A stretch of DNA of 64,000 nucleotides from Rhizobium jaguaris (GCF_003627755.1 NZ_CP032695.1:248001-312000); one strand, 5' to 3'; positions 7,765 to 16,356 are shown, counted from the stretch's first letter. Numbers and translations are program-made. Notes: a model not told the origin generated them from the sequence alone.

Positions 7765-8439
7765 ATGGCACGACGCGCACAACCCACCGCCCCACTCGAC
7801 ATCGAGCTCGAAGAGCTGCCGGCGGAGCTGCGCTGGCGCGAATGGATGGGGAGGGTCGAGGCGATGATTTTCGCCAACGCCGAGCCGGTGTCGCGCGAGA
7901 CACTGGTCCGTCTGGTCGGGCGGAACTGCAGCATCGATTTGCTGATCGACGACATTCGCCACGAGCCGCGCGACCGGCCCTACGAACTCGTTGCGGTCGC
8001 CGGCGGCTGGCAGCATCGCACCCGCACGCGATTCGTCGAAGCCATCCGCGGCGTGACGGATCTTGAACCGCTAGTCCGGCCGCTGTCACAGGCCGATCTG
8101 CTGGTGCTGGCGATCGTAGCTTATCATCAGCCGATTACCCGCGGCGAAATCTCGAAGATCACCGGCAAGGAGGTCAGCCGCGATACGATCGCCCATCTGC
8201 GGTCGCTCGACTTCGTGTCTTCCGGTCCGCGCAGCCCGCAGCCGGGCGCGCCCTATACGCTGGTCACCACGAGGATCTTCCTGTCGCATTTTGGGCTCGA
8301 GAGTTTGCGTGACCTGCCGGATTTCGAGGCGCTTCAGGATGCCGGGTTGCTCAGCAAGGGCAGGTTGCTCGATGACGAGATCCCTATAGCCTCAGATGAG
8401 CAGGATGAAGCGATTGATCGGGATGCCGGCGACGATTAG
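7765..8439 (+). CDS. scpB: SMC–Scp complex subunit ScpB-like protein
   Basis: A 224-residue ScpB-family protein made of two winged-helix domains: first about residues 25-105 (MIFANAEPVSRETLVRLVG), second about 110-190 (VLAIVAYHQPITRGEISKITG and the GAPYTLVTT wing). In the kleisin/ScpB/SMC complex ScpB stabilises the kleisin during chromosome segregation. Here it is a plasmid-type copy beside a recombinase and dif-like site and directly after DUF1403, without SMC or ScpA. It may recruit host SMC-ScpA or work with DUF1403. The acidic tail is normal for the family. A decayed second copy lies at 12268-12485. Confidence 0.9.
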   Translation: MARRAQPTAPLDIELEELPAELRWREWMGRVEAMIFANAEPVSRETLVRLVGRNCSIDLLIDDIRHEPRDRPYELVAVAGGWQHRTRTRFVEAIRGVTDLEPLVRPLSQADLLVLAIVAYHQPITRGEISKITGKEVSRDTIAHLRSLDFVSSGPRSPQPGAPYTLVTTRIFLSHFGLESLRDLPDFEALQDAGLLSKGRLLDDEIPIASDEQDEAIDRDAGDD

Positions 8440-8518
8440 GCAACCGCATCGCAACACCGGCGACAAGCACCTTGGCTTTGGACGTGGGACATCATTATCG
8501 ACGGCGCCGCACCCATCC

Positions 8519-9730
8519 TTATTCAGAAGCGGGCGTGGCCACGCTCCGCGCACTGCGCCGGCCGAACAAACCAAGGAGGATGGATCCGGCCACACCCGCG
8601 AGGACGGATCCGGCAAGGATACCAATTTTGACTTTGTCCTGAAGAGCGGGGTCCTCGAAAGCCAGCAGACCGATGAACAGGCTCATGGTGAAGCCGATAC
8701 CGCACAGAAGAGCGGTTCCAACCATTTGTCCCCAACTTGCCTGGGCGGGCAGGTCCGTAAGATCGAGTTTCACCAACACCGCAACAGTGCCGAGCACGCC
8801 GATGAGCTTTCCAAGGACAAGCCCAACAGCAACACCGAGGGTGAGAGGTTCCGCGAGGATGGAGAGGGACGTGCCGGCAAAGGATACGCCGGCATTCGCG
8901 AAGCCGAAGATCGGGACGATGGCAAAGGCGACGGGTTTATGAAGGCGGTGCTCCAGCCTATGCAACGGCGATTCATGATGTGAGGCCTCAGGCGTGCCGG
9001 GTGTTCTCTTGAGGGGGATCGTCAATGCAAGCATGACTCCCGCCAACGTAGCATGGATGCCAGATGCGAAGACGAGGATCCACAAAGCGATGCCGAGGGC
9101 CAGGTATGGCCACAGCGCCTTGACACCCATGCGGTTGAAGATGATCAGATTGCCGATCACGATCGCCGCCCCGGCAAGAGCCAGAACATTGAGCTTGGCC
9201 GTGTAGAACAGCGCGATGACAATGACGGCACCGAGGTCGTCGATGATCGCCAGCGCAGCGAGGAATATCTTGAGCGATGTCGGCACGCGTCGACCGAAGA
9301 GCGAGATCACGCCCAGGGCGAATGCGATGTCCGTGGCAGTTGGGATTGCCCAGCCCTGCAATGCTGCCTCATGCCCGCGGTTGAAGACGACGTAGATCAG
9401 CGCCGGTACGAGCATACCGCCCGCAGCGGCGGCGCCCGGCAGAATCCGCCGGCTCCATGTCGAAAGCTGCCCGTCCAGCATCTCGCGCTTGATCTCCAAG
9501 CCGACGAGCAGGAAAAAAACGCTCATCAGCGCGTCATTGATCCAGTGCTGAAGGCTCAACGGCCCGACGTAGACATCGAGAATATGGAAATAGGCATCGT
9601 CGGCCGGAGAGTTGGCGACGATGATGGCGAGCACTGCAATTGCCATCAGGACAATACCGCCCGATGCCTCGTTATCCAGGAAGTGGCGAAGGGTGGACTG
9701 AATGCGGCCTGTCATTTGCGTCGAAGACAT
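8519..9730 (-). CDS. nhaA: Na+/H+ antiporter NhaA
   Basis: A 403-residue inner-membrane antiporter that exchanges cytoplasmic Na+ or Li+ for periplasmic protons. Family signatures are visible in order: SGGIVLMAIAVLAIIVANSP (span 1), FFLLVGLEIKREML, GWAIPTATDIAFALGV and the paired aspartates in AIIDDLGAVIVIALFY that bind the ions. About eleven or twelve hydrophobic segments are seen. The start at 9730 (MSSTQMTGRIQ) gives normal NhaA length; the frame continues upstream without family similarity. It converges with scpB and has no evident operon partner. Confidence 0.95.
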   Translation of the reverse strand: MSSTQMTGRIQSTLRHFLDNEASGGIVLMAIAVLAIIVANSPADDAYFHILDVYVGPLSLQHWINDALMSVFFLLVGLEIKREMLDGQLSTWSRRILPGAAAAGGMLVPALIYVVFNRGHEAALQGWAIPTATDIAFALGVISLFGRRVPTSLKIFLAALAIIDDLGAVIVIALFYTAKLNVLALAGAAIVIGNLIIFNRMGVKALWPYLALGIALWILVFASGIHATLAGVMLALTIPLKRTPGTPEASHHESPLHRLEHRLHKPVAFAIVPIFGFANAGVSFAGTSLSILAEPLTLGVAVGLVLGKLIGVLGTVAVLVKLDLTDLPAQASWGQMVGTALLCGIGFTMSLFIGLLAFEDPALQDKVKIGILAGSVLAGVAGSILLGLFGRRSARSVATPASE

Positions 9731-10329
9731 GGGTTCGCGCTCCCGGTTGGAAGGTTGATCGAAGTCTCCGTCGATTTCGGGGAACCCGCAGCGCACGCAG
9801 CACACGCCGTAGAAAGCAAATAAGGCAACCGCCCCTGAATTTCCAGTGTCTATCCGGCTGATCTCCGCCAAACGTCAGACTTCAAATCTCGACCTCGCTT
9901 CGCGGAGCTGGAGAATTTGACGGACAAGGAACGTTCGGGTGGGAGGTGGCTTGAATAGAGGCTAACGTCAACCTCAGCCGTCCAGATGGCATAGCTGCAA
10001 TTGCTCGAAGACATTCTATGCTGCAACAGATTAAATCCATCACTCCCGGCCAAATCAGAGCGAGCGTCCCATCCCCCGTTCAAGATGACGGATGCAAAGC
10101 TCCTGCAGCGCCGATGCTTTGAGATCTAAGTCCGTAGGCCGCCGAGGCTCTAATCGCCGCCGGATGAAACTTCAGTGTCAGGTCAATGTTTGAAAGAGCA
10201 GCGGCCAAGCTATCTGTACGGGGCTGTGAGCCCTCAAAAAACAATTAGCTGCCATCGTGTGTTATCCTCATTCCCGCGCGGCAAGACACGGATTGAGAGG
10301 ATACGTGCCCACATTTCAAGGAAAATCTC
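9731..10329. other. 599-bp stretch without a recognisable gene
   Basis: No convincing coding frame was found between the divergently transcribed nhaA and cyclase genes. Short frames here are unrelated to anything I recognise. A small hairpin, GGGCT-GTG-AGCCC (10221-10233), is followed by an A run rather than a T run, so it is not a plus-strand terminator. The region presumably holds both promoters. Confidence 0.5.
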
Positions 10330-12255
10330 GTGCGCTGGTCTAAACCCTTAAGATTGCATCTTGGCGTCCTGGTCGTAGCATCGCTGCTTTGCACGTCGAT
10401 GCCCATCATTTGGATCGCATTCAGCCACGGAAGCGATGCTGCGGTCCATGCGGGCGTGCAGCAGATGCACCAGATGAGCTTGCGGTTGATCGAGGGATAC
10501 CGGAATACGCTGGAGGGAGGCAGTGAGGCGGCAGCGCTGGCATCGACTCTGCCGCAGCTCGTTTCCCCGCCGCCTCAAGATTTACAGGCAAAGCAAGAGT
10601 TCTTTCTGGAAGTTCTACGAAACGTCCCCAACGCGACCAGCATCTACGCGGGGTACCCGGACGGGTCGTACCTTCAGGTAATCAACACCGGGCAAAACTA
10701 TGTTCGCGAGACCCTCTCCGCGCCGAACCCCACAGCTTTCGCGATCAGAACGATCGCACGGAGGCAAAGGGTGGACGTCATATCGACGCTCCGGCTTCTC
10801 GACAATGAAGCAAGACCGATAGAGGAACGGCAGATCGAGGATGTATCGTATGATCCGCGGGAACGCCCGTGGTATCAAGCCGTAGTTCAAGACGGTGTGC
10901 CGGTTTCCATCGGACCCTATGTCGATCGAACGCTCGGTGCTCCGACCCTCACAATAGCTGCACCGATGAGGGACGATGGTCAGGTGGTCGTTGGCATCAA
11001 CGTTGTCCTGCAGACCGTCAGTCGCCTGCTGGACGCGCGGGAGATTTCGCCGCGTGCGCGAGCTTACATTATCGATGGTGGCGACAATATCGTGGCCCAT
11101 TCTGACCCAGCCATAATGACCAGGGTCCTCGGAACATGGTCGAGAAGCGCTGGCGCCCTTGCCGCGACAGCAAACCGTTTCGAGACGAGCCTCGAAACTG
11201 TGGCCAGGCTGCGGCGGGATCCCGCCTATGCAAGCGGCGGCCTGGCACGGGTTGATCTCGATGGCGAAAGCTATCTCGTGCAGATCACCCCCGTCAGCGT
11301 GTCGGGTCTGTTCACTGGGAGCGAGGCCGCAATCGTCGTGCCGCTGAACGATCTTGTGGCACAGGCCAATCGGCTGCTGGTGCGCAATCTCTTCATTGCC
11401 GCCGCCTTCGTAATCGCGGGTGTCGCTGCATCGGTAATGCTTTCACGTGTGATCGGCCGCTCTCTTCGTCAACTTGCGGACGATGCCCGGAAGATCGGCG
11501 ATCTGGACGTCGGCGAGAAAGGTGTGTCCCACTCCTGGATAACCGAGATAAACACGCTGGCGAAGGCGCTCGCGGCAAGCCGTCATGCTATCAGCCAATT
11601 TGCCCTCTATGTTCCGCGTGAAGTGGTTCGCCGGATCGTCAATCCTGCAGCAGGAACGGTCGTCAAGGCGAAGCGACAGGATGTGACCGCACTGTTCACG
11701 GATGTCCGCGATTTCACGACCATATCCGAGCAACATTCGCCCGAGGACGTGGTCGATATACTGTCCGGCTACTTCGAACTGTTGAATACCATCGCCGAGC
11801 ATCATGGTGGGACAGTCGTCCAGTATCTCGGCGACTCCATTTTCGTATTGTGGAACGCCCCTGTTCAAGATTCTCGACATGTCGAAAACGGCTGTCGATG
11901 CGCGCTTGCGATGAAAGCGGCGATTGACGACTTGAACAAAACCAATCGTATGCATGGCCGTCCAGAACTGTTCACGCGGTTTGGGTTGCACACCGGCCCA
12001 GCGGTCGTGGGGAGTTTCGGGGCGATTTCGCGTCAGCAGTACACCGCGATGGGCGATACGATCAATGTCGCGTCACGGCTGGAAGGATTGAACAAGGAAT
12101 TCAACACGTCGATCCTGGTGAGCGCGGCTATACACGATGTTGTTGCCGATCGCTTCGAACTTCGATCGCTCGGCATGGCCCAGGTAAAGGGGCGCTCCGA
12201 GAAGGTCAATATATGGGAACTTATTGGGGAAAGCCGCGGCTATGCGGTGCGCTGA
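10330..12255 (+). CDS. Membrane-bound class III adenylate/guanylate cyclase with Cache sensor and HAMP
   Basis: A 641-residue protein: N-terminal membrane span (about 9-35), a periplasmic double-Cache-like sensor (about 40-340; DGVPVSIGPYVDRTLGAPTLTIAAPM), second span (about 346-370), a HAMP-like segment and a C-terminal class III cyclase domain (about 450-630). Metal-binding aspartates D458 and D502 (FTDVRDF, LGDSIF) and the N-x3-R motif in INVASRLE are present. The usual base-selecting lysine four residues before D502 is glutamine (Q498-YLGD), so nucleotide choice is uncertain. The GTG start is preceded by AAGGA. It presumably makes cAMP or cGMP in response to a periplasmic ligand. Confidence 0.9.
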   Translation: MRWSKPLRLHLGVLVVASLLCTSMPIIWIAFSHGSDAAVHAGVQQMHQMSLRLIEGYRNTLEGGSEAAALASTLPQLVSPPPQDLQAKQEFFLEVLRNVPNATSIYAGYPDGSYLQVINTGQNYVRETLSAPNPTAFAIRTIARRQRVDVISTLRLLDNEARPIEERQIEDVSYDPRERPWYQAVVQDGVPVSIGPYVDRTLGAPTLTIAAPMRDDGQVVVGINVVLQTVSRLLDAREISPRARAYIIDGGDNIVAHSDPAIMTRVLGTWSRSAGALAATANRFETSLETVARLRRDPAYASGGLARVDLDGESYLVQITPVSVSGLFTGSEAAIVVPLNDLVAQANRLLVRNLFIAAAFVIAGVAASVMLSRVIGRSLRQLADDARKIGDLDVGEKGVSHSWITEINTLAKALAASRHAISQFALYVPREVVRRIVNPAAGTVVKAKRQDVTALFTDVRDFTTISEQHSPEDVVDILSGYFELLNTIAEHHGGTVVQYLGDSIFVLWNAPVQDSRHVENGCRCALAMKAAIDDLNKTNRMHGRPELFTRFGLHTGPAVVGSFGAISRQQYTAMGDTINVASRLEGLNKEFNTSILVSAAIHDVVADRFELRSLGMAQVKGRSEKVNIWELIGESRGYAVR

Positions 12256-12267
12256 TGACCTGAATTC

Positions 12268-12485
12268 CTGTCGTCGCTCGATCCTGCGGCGTTGCCAGCG
12301 CTGCAAGTTCAACCCGACGGCGGTGCGCCCTACACCTATGTGACAACGAAGCATTTCCTGTCGGCATTCGGGTCGGAAACGCTGCAAATTTGCCCGACAT
12401 CGAACGATTGGAGGATGCCGGGCCGCTCAGCCGGCAGGCGTTCGAGCCGGGGGGAGAGGTGGAAAACACGCTGGGGGAGGACTGA
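12268..12485 (+). pseudogene. scpB-like remnant (C-terminal part, frameshifted)
   Basis: Frame 1 from 12268 encodes GGAPYTYVTTKHFLSAFGSETL, closely matching the C-terminal winged helix of the intact ScpB at 7765-8439 (GAPYTLVTTRIFLSHFGLESL). At about 12387 the frame breaks. Reading on in the next frame gives LPDIERLEDAGPLSR and a stop at 12485, again matching the intact copy (LPDFEALQDAGLLSK). A one-base deletion explains this. Most of the gene upstream is missing and replaced by the cyclase gene. It is a relic of a second DUF1403/ScpB-type locus. Confidence 0.8.
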
Positions 12486-12570
12486 TTGTCAGATCGGCCG
12501 CGGCGCGGGGGACGCATGACCAGGGCCCGATCTCTCGATTGGACGCTGCGTCAACGTCTGTTTCGTGAAA

Positions 12571-13434
12571 TCAACCCTTTGTCTGACTTTGAGCACGGAC
12601 CTGTTGACGACCGAGAGCAAGCCAAAGAAGCCCTGCTACAATCTCAACCAAGTTACCAGGATTTGGGGGCCGGTCTTCAGGTTCAAATGCCAAGCCGATG
12701 ACCACGTGCTGTGTTCCCGGGCCCGTAACAGGCCAAAAATCAAAGCGTGAGGCATCAAACGGGTAGACACCTGCCGCAACCAACTTGCCAGTTGCCAGCG
12801 ATGAACGCGCCGCCTCCATCTCTATTTCGGTTGGCTGGATGGCACCGCTTCTGTCGACGAACTCCACGGCCGCGTCAGCCATCAGCATGATGATGACGGG
12901 CGCACCGAAGAGGGCCGCCAAGGCATCGGCAGCGACAGAAGCGATTGCCTTGGTATCCTCCGCGGCAGGAATGTCGTGGCTAAGAGTTTGCAGAATCCTC
13001 ATCTGCCGCTTGAGGAATGTTGCGTCATCTGCTGTTCGTCGAGCCATCGATGCAACGGCGCTCGCAATGCATCCAACGACGAAAAGCAATCCGATCGCCC
13101 ATATGTTGGCTGGATCATTGACGATGAGAGTATAGCGCGGCTCCGTCAGAAAGTAGTTGTAGGCGAGAGCGCCGAGCACGGCCGAAAAGAGCGAGGGCCC
13201 CAATCCGAAAACAACAGCGGCGGTGACGACAGGCAGGACATAGATCAGCGACAGGTTTGGGATTGTCACTTCCCGGTCAAGCCCAATCGTCACTGCTGTT
13301 GCGAGCGCCGTCATGACAAAAGTCGCCAGATAGCGAGCCAAACTTGGAGCACTCGTCAGTCGCAGCATTTCCATGGGATCGGAGCTTTTGAGAAGCGTCC
13401 CATCGCTTCCTGATGTCGGGTCGTGCGCACTCAC
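12571..13434 (-). CDS. KdpD-like DUF4118 membrane protein with GAF-like domain, no kinase domain
   Basis: About 287 residues. Several hydrophobic segments at about residues 25-125 match the DUF4118 membrane domain of KdpD-type sensor kinases (LIYVLPVVTAAVVFGLGPSLFSAVLGALAYNYFL). A cytoplasmic GAF-like part follows and the protein ends where KdpD proteins would enter the histidine kinase. No H-box or ATPase motifs follow. I prefer the GTG at 13434 (MSAHDPTSG), preceded by AAGGGG; the frame extends 12 codons further. It may be a sensor lacking a kinase or a truncated kdpD-like gene. No kdpABC genes are nearby. Confidence 0.7.
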   Translation of the reverse strand: MSAHDPTSGSDGTLLKSSDPMEMLRLTSAPSLARYLATFVMTALATAVTIGLDREVTIPNLSLIYVLPVVTAAVVFGLGPSLFSAVLGALAYNYFLTEPRYTLIVNDPANIWAIGLLFVVGCIASAVASMARRTADDATFLKRQMRILQTLSHDIPAAEDTKAIASVAADALAALFGAPVIIMLMADAAVEFVDRSGAIQPTEIEMEAARSSLATGKLVAAGVYPFDASRFDFWPVTGPGTQHVVIGLAFEPEDRPPNPGNLVEIVAGLLWLALGRQQVRAQSQTKG

Positions 13435-13856
13435 AACGATATCCCCTTGTGCTAGGTCACCTGCTTTCACAGGCCAGCATTACACAGCACCAAACTGCGA
13501 CCGGGCGACGCTTTTCTGGATCAAAGCTTTGAACACCGGCGCCTACAGCAATTGGTTATCGCACATGCGCGTTGCATGCGGGAGTTGACGATATTATGGA
13601 GCGCGCAGCATAAAAATTCCATTCGTGCGGCAACGTAGTTTATCAAAATTTCATATATTCGAACGCCTTGCGCATCGACTGCTGCGACACCGCATCGGTA
13701 GGTCCTTTCCGGGTGTGTTGTTCAGTGCTCGTCTTGACTGGTTCGCCGATTGAACTCGCCCGCGCAACCGGCCACGCCGATGCAACTCTGTCCTTTCAGG
13801 CGCCGATCACTAGGGTCGCAGCCGCAATCTTGTCGTCGCCGCTCCGATCAACCCGA
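13435..13856. other. 422-bp stretch without a recognisable gene
   Basis: Both strands were read and no credible coding frame, repeat or RNA gene was recognised. The part at 13600-13680 is AT-rich (TATCAAAATTTCATATATTC) and could hold promoters. Confidence 0.4.
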
Positions 13857-14129
13857 TTAGCTACGGACGGCTTTCTCCGCCTGGGACGGGTCATACGCAT
13901 AAACGAGATCAGGCGCGACGATCCATTCGCCGGATCTGAGCACTTCTACATCGAGACGGCCCTGGGCATCGCGAAGCGCCAATCCCACAAATCGATAGGA
14001 TTTGCCGTCGCTGTCGCGAACCCTTTCCCGCACTACCTTGCGCCCGATTCTGCATGCGACCGCACCCTCGAAGACCACGGGATCTAACATGAAGTATTCG
14101 AATGGAAATCTGGCGCTGACCGTCTTCAT
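13857..14129 (-). CDS. Small hypothetical protein (90 aa)
   Basis: An uninterrupted 90-codon frame beginning MKTVSARFPFEYFMLDP, with an alternating beta-strand-like composition and basic central part (RIGRKVVRERVRDSDGK). No signal peptide, membrane span or known motif is visible. The frame on the opposite strand has less protein-like composition. I do not recognise the family and cannot assign a function. Confidence 0.5.
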   Translation of the reverse strand: MKTVSARFPFEYFMLDPVVFEGAVACRIGRKVVRERVRDSDGKSYRFVGLALRDAQGRLDVEVLRSGEWIVAPDLVYAYDPSQAEKAVRS

Positions 14130-14283
14130 TAATGCGACCTCAAGGGCCCTCTTGTTAGTTTAATCGTCGTCGCGCGAGAGTGAAGACGGCGCTAACGAGG
14201 ATTGACACTACCGCAGCGACCCTGAACGGAAGGAGCCGCAGGTGACAGTTCCGAAGACGAGGAAGTCGTTCGCCCCCGGACCT

Positions 14284-14556
14284 CTATCGCACGTCGTCGG
14301 TCGTCTGGTCGCGATCGATTTGCAGGACGATTTTCTCGGGACGCTCGCCCTCTTTTCGAATGAGGATGATAACGGTACATTTTTGCTTGCCAGGGCGGAA
14401 TGATAAAAGCCGACCGGATGTTTTCTCCAGGATTTTCTCAACCACCTGCGTGCAGTCTGCCAAGCGATCTGCTGCGAGCACTGGTCGCAGTGCCAATGCG
14501 TACGGCGAGACCGCCAGGACCGAAAACATCGCGAATGTGTTCCAGAATAAGGTCAT
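14284..14556 (-). CDS. Small hypothetical exported protein (90 aa)
   Basis: The first 29 residues (MTLFWNTFAMFSVLAVSPYALALRPVLA) look like a signal peptide with a cleavage site at VLA-AD. The mature part is about 60 residues with two cysteines (DCTQ and QKCTV) and the strand-like VIILIRKEG. It could be a small periplasmic protein with a disulphide. No family recognised. Confidence 0.45.
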   Translation of the reverse strand: MTLFWNTFAMFSVLAVSPYALALRPVLAADRLADCTQVVEKILEKTSGRLLSFRPGKQKCTVIILIRKEGERPEKIVLQIDRDQTTDDVR

Positions 14557-14641
14557 ATCAACATCAGGCCTTTGGCAGAAAAGATTGCAAGGCGTCCGGG
14601 AAGCTCATTTTCCAAGTCGAAGTAATCCTGCGCGGAGCTTC

Positions 14642-15049
14642 TCACGAGATTGGCGGCGTCTTAACGTTGGTCCGTGTGAGCGTTACGGTCCACTGGTCCG
14701 GACCGCCCCGGTCATAAACGTAAGCCGACCGGCCATCGCTTTCGGCAACCTTCAGCAGCATCACCACCCAGTCCGAAGCCGCCTCGCCAGGAAGTGTTTG
14801 CCTATCCAGCCACCGAATGAGGTAGGCCAGGTCACCAAAGCTCTTTTTGGGTTCGCAATGCAGTCGATAGAGTGCCCTGAGATAAACCGTCACGTCGCCC
14901 CTCTTCGCGTTATGTCGTAGCGGATCAAACAAGGTCCATATATGTTTCCCTCGGCGCCAGCCGCCGCCTCGTGGCTGGTGCGGAATCCGAAGGCGGCAAA
15001 GCTTACCAATGAATATTTTTTTGAGTTGGCTTGGCAGGGTCAAGGTCAT
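14642..15049 (-). CDS. Hypothetical protein; start uncertain
   Basis: A 135-codon frame whose 5' end overlaps the neighbouring small gene by 47 bases in another frame, so the true start is probably internal. The C-terminal half (WVVMLLKVAESDGRSAYVYDRGGPDQWTVTLTRT) looks protein-like. The basic N-terminal half may be spurious. No family recognised. Confidence 0.35.
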   Translation of the reverse strand: MTLTLPSQLKKIFIGKLCRLRIPHQPRGGGWRRGKHIWTLFDPLRHNAKRGDVTVYLRALYRLHCEPKKSFGDLAYLIRWLDRQTLPGEAASDWVVMLLKVAESDGRSAYVYDRGGPDQWTVTLTRTNVKTPPIS

Positions 15050-15290
15050 CTATTTGCGCTGCAATGCCGCTCAGCAAAACGTCACCGCCTTTGTTGATAA
15101 TTGTACCATGCACCGTTCCACGGATGATTGCGCTCGCACCCTTCTCCACCACGAGATCGTGGCCTATGTCTCCGTGCAATTCGAACTTTCTTCCGGACGG
15201 CACTGTCAGCGTTCCCGCGATCGATCCGAAGAAGCGTACATCGCGATCCAACACGATTGACCCATCGATATTGACATTGAGATCGTCCAA
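15003..15290 (-). CDS. Small bactofilin-like/polymer-forming beta-helical protein (95 aa)
   Basis: The 95-residue sequence is built of short repeating strand units: DGSIVLDRDVRFFGSIAG, LTVPSGRKFELHGDIG, HDLVVEKGASAIIRGTVHG and TIINKGGDVLLSGI. This periodic G/V/I pattern resembles the beta-helix of bactofilin-type cytoskeletal proteins, but it is shorter than classic bactofilins. It might form a small scaffold or be a partial gene. Assignment is from repeat pattern only. Confidence 0.5.
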   Translation of the reverse strand: MDDLNVNIDGSIVLDRDVRFFGSIAGTLTVPSGRKFELHGDIGHDLVVEKGASAIIRGTVHGTIINKGGDVLLSGIAAQIDDLDPAKPTQKNIHW

Positions 15291-15423
15291 CTGATGATCC
15301 TTTCTGTCGCCAAGATTTGGACTATGGTTCGCGAGCGCAGCGAGTGAGGAAACAGCCTATCCCGCCCGAACATCCGGCGCTGCAGGCCCGCGAACCTTCT
15401 CCCAATGTCGACACAGTAAAAAT

Positions 15424-15440
15424 ATATCATTGAATGATAT
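15424..15440. promoter_or_regulatory. MarR-type operator, site 1 (upstream of marR)
   Basis: ATATCAT-TGA-ATGATAT is a perfect 7-3-7 palindrome directly upstream of the marR ribosome site (AAAGGG), in a position to repress marR. The same palindrome recurs at 16954, 18800 and, imperfectly, 24076; every copy is followed by AAA. Confidence 0.75.
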
Positions 15441-15459
15441 AAATAAAGGGAATTGCGGA

Positions 15460-15930
15460 ATGCCCACTGGAAAGCGGCTCAGACGTCTCACATCGAATCC
15501 ATCCTTGACCGGCGGTTCGCTCGAGCCCGCCGTTTACGAAGGCCTTGCTGGCATGAGGCTTGCCATGCGGCGCTTTCTCTCATTCAGCGAGGCAGCAGTT
15601 TCGGAGGCGGGCGTCACCTCCCAGCAATACCAGACGTTATTGGTGATCAAAACCGCCCCCGGAAGCCAGATCATGGTGCGCGAGCTCGCCGAGCAGATGC
15701 TCGTTCAACACCATGGTGCAGTTCAGCTCATTGACAGGCTAGTTGCGGCGGGCCTGGTGCTGCGCGTACCTTCGGACCAGGACAAACGCAGCGTGCTTGT
15801 CGCTCTTACATCTGACGGAGAAGAGTTGATTGAACGCCTTGCCAGGATCCATCTGGAAGGGATATTGGCAAATGAGCGGCTGCTTGTTGAATCTCTTAAA
15901 AAGCTCAGACGCTTGGAAAGATTGAGCTGA
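15460..15930 (+). CDS. MarR-family transcriptional regulator
   Basis: A winged-helix regulator of 156 residues from the ATG at 15460, which has AAAGGG nine bases upstream. A TTG further upstream lies inside the operator and is unlikely. Helices resemble MarR proteins: AGVTSQQYQTLLVIKTAPG, MVRELAEQMLVQHHGAVQLIDRLVAAGLVLR (recognition helix) and the wing SDQDKRSVLVALTSDGEEL. It is preceded by a perfect palindrome found at three more promoters in the next 9 kb, suggesting autoregulation and control of a small local regulon, probably relieved by a small aromatic or antibiotic-like ligand. Confidence 0.9.
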   Translation: MPTGKRLRRLTSNPSLTGGSLEPAVYEGLAGMRLAMRRFLSFSEAAVSEAGVTSQQYQTLLVIKTAPGSQIMVRELAEQMLVQHHGAVQLIDRLVAAGLVLRVPSDQDKRSVLVALTSDGEELIERLARIHLEGILANERLLVESLKKLRRLERLS

Positions 15931-16002
15931 CGCGAATTCAGATTTGCAGCCATGACTTCCCTTTCCGCTCCTCCTCAACGGCCTCGTTGGAATTTTGTCG
16001 TT

Positions 16003-16317
16003 TCAGTGAAGTCTGGCTTCCGGAAGCTCATCGTTCTCGGAAAGCAGGCGACAGACTTCTTCGGCCATCAATCGAGCCGCATTGGCAACTGCCGGAGAAA
16101 TTGGTTCGCCTCGGCGAGCGTCACGGCCGATGTTGATGAGCCCCCTGAGTTCCGCGACATTCTCGATGAAGCCATCCAGTTTGTTTCGTATCTCAGCCGG
16201 CAACCTGCCAGCGTTGTCTAATTTAATCTCGCCGTATTCATCGAGCACGCCCTGTAATCGCAGCAGATGCTCGAGGTATGACGACAGGACGGCTATCGCT
16301 TGACGCTCATTCATCAC
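16003..16317 (-). CDS. Hypothetical protein (104 aa, mostly helical)
   Basis: A 104-residue frame beginning MMNERQAIAVLSSYLEHLLRLQGVLDEYGEIK. It is rich in Leu, Glu and Arg with heptad-like spacing and no membrane span, suggesting a small helical cytosolic protein. It lies 39 bp downstream of the response-regulator gene on the same strand, so the two may be cotranscribed. No family recognised. Confidence 0.55.
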   Translation of the reverse strand: MMNERQAIAVLSSYLEHLLRLQGVLDEYGEIKLDNAGRLPAEIRNKLDGFIENVAELRGLINIGRDARRGEPISPAVANAARLMAEEVCRLLSENDELPEARLH

Positions 16318-16356
16318 GCCTCCAGTTCTTCGCTCGAGCCGCCGAGGCTTGCTAGC

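Noticed and set aside
10221..10233. GGGCT-GTG-AGCCC hairpin as a terminator
   Set aside because: It is followed by an A run, not T, on the plus strand, and has no T run on the minus strand side either.
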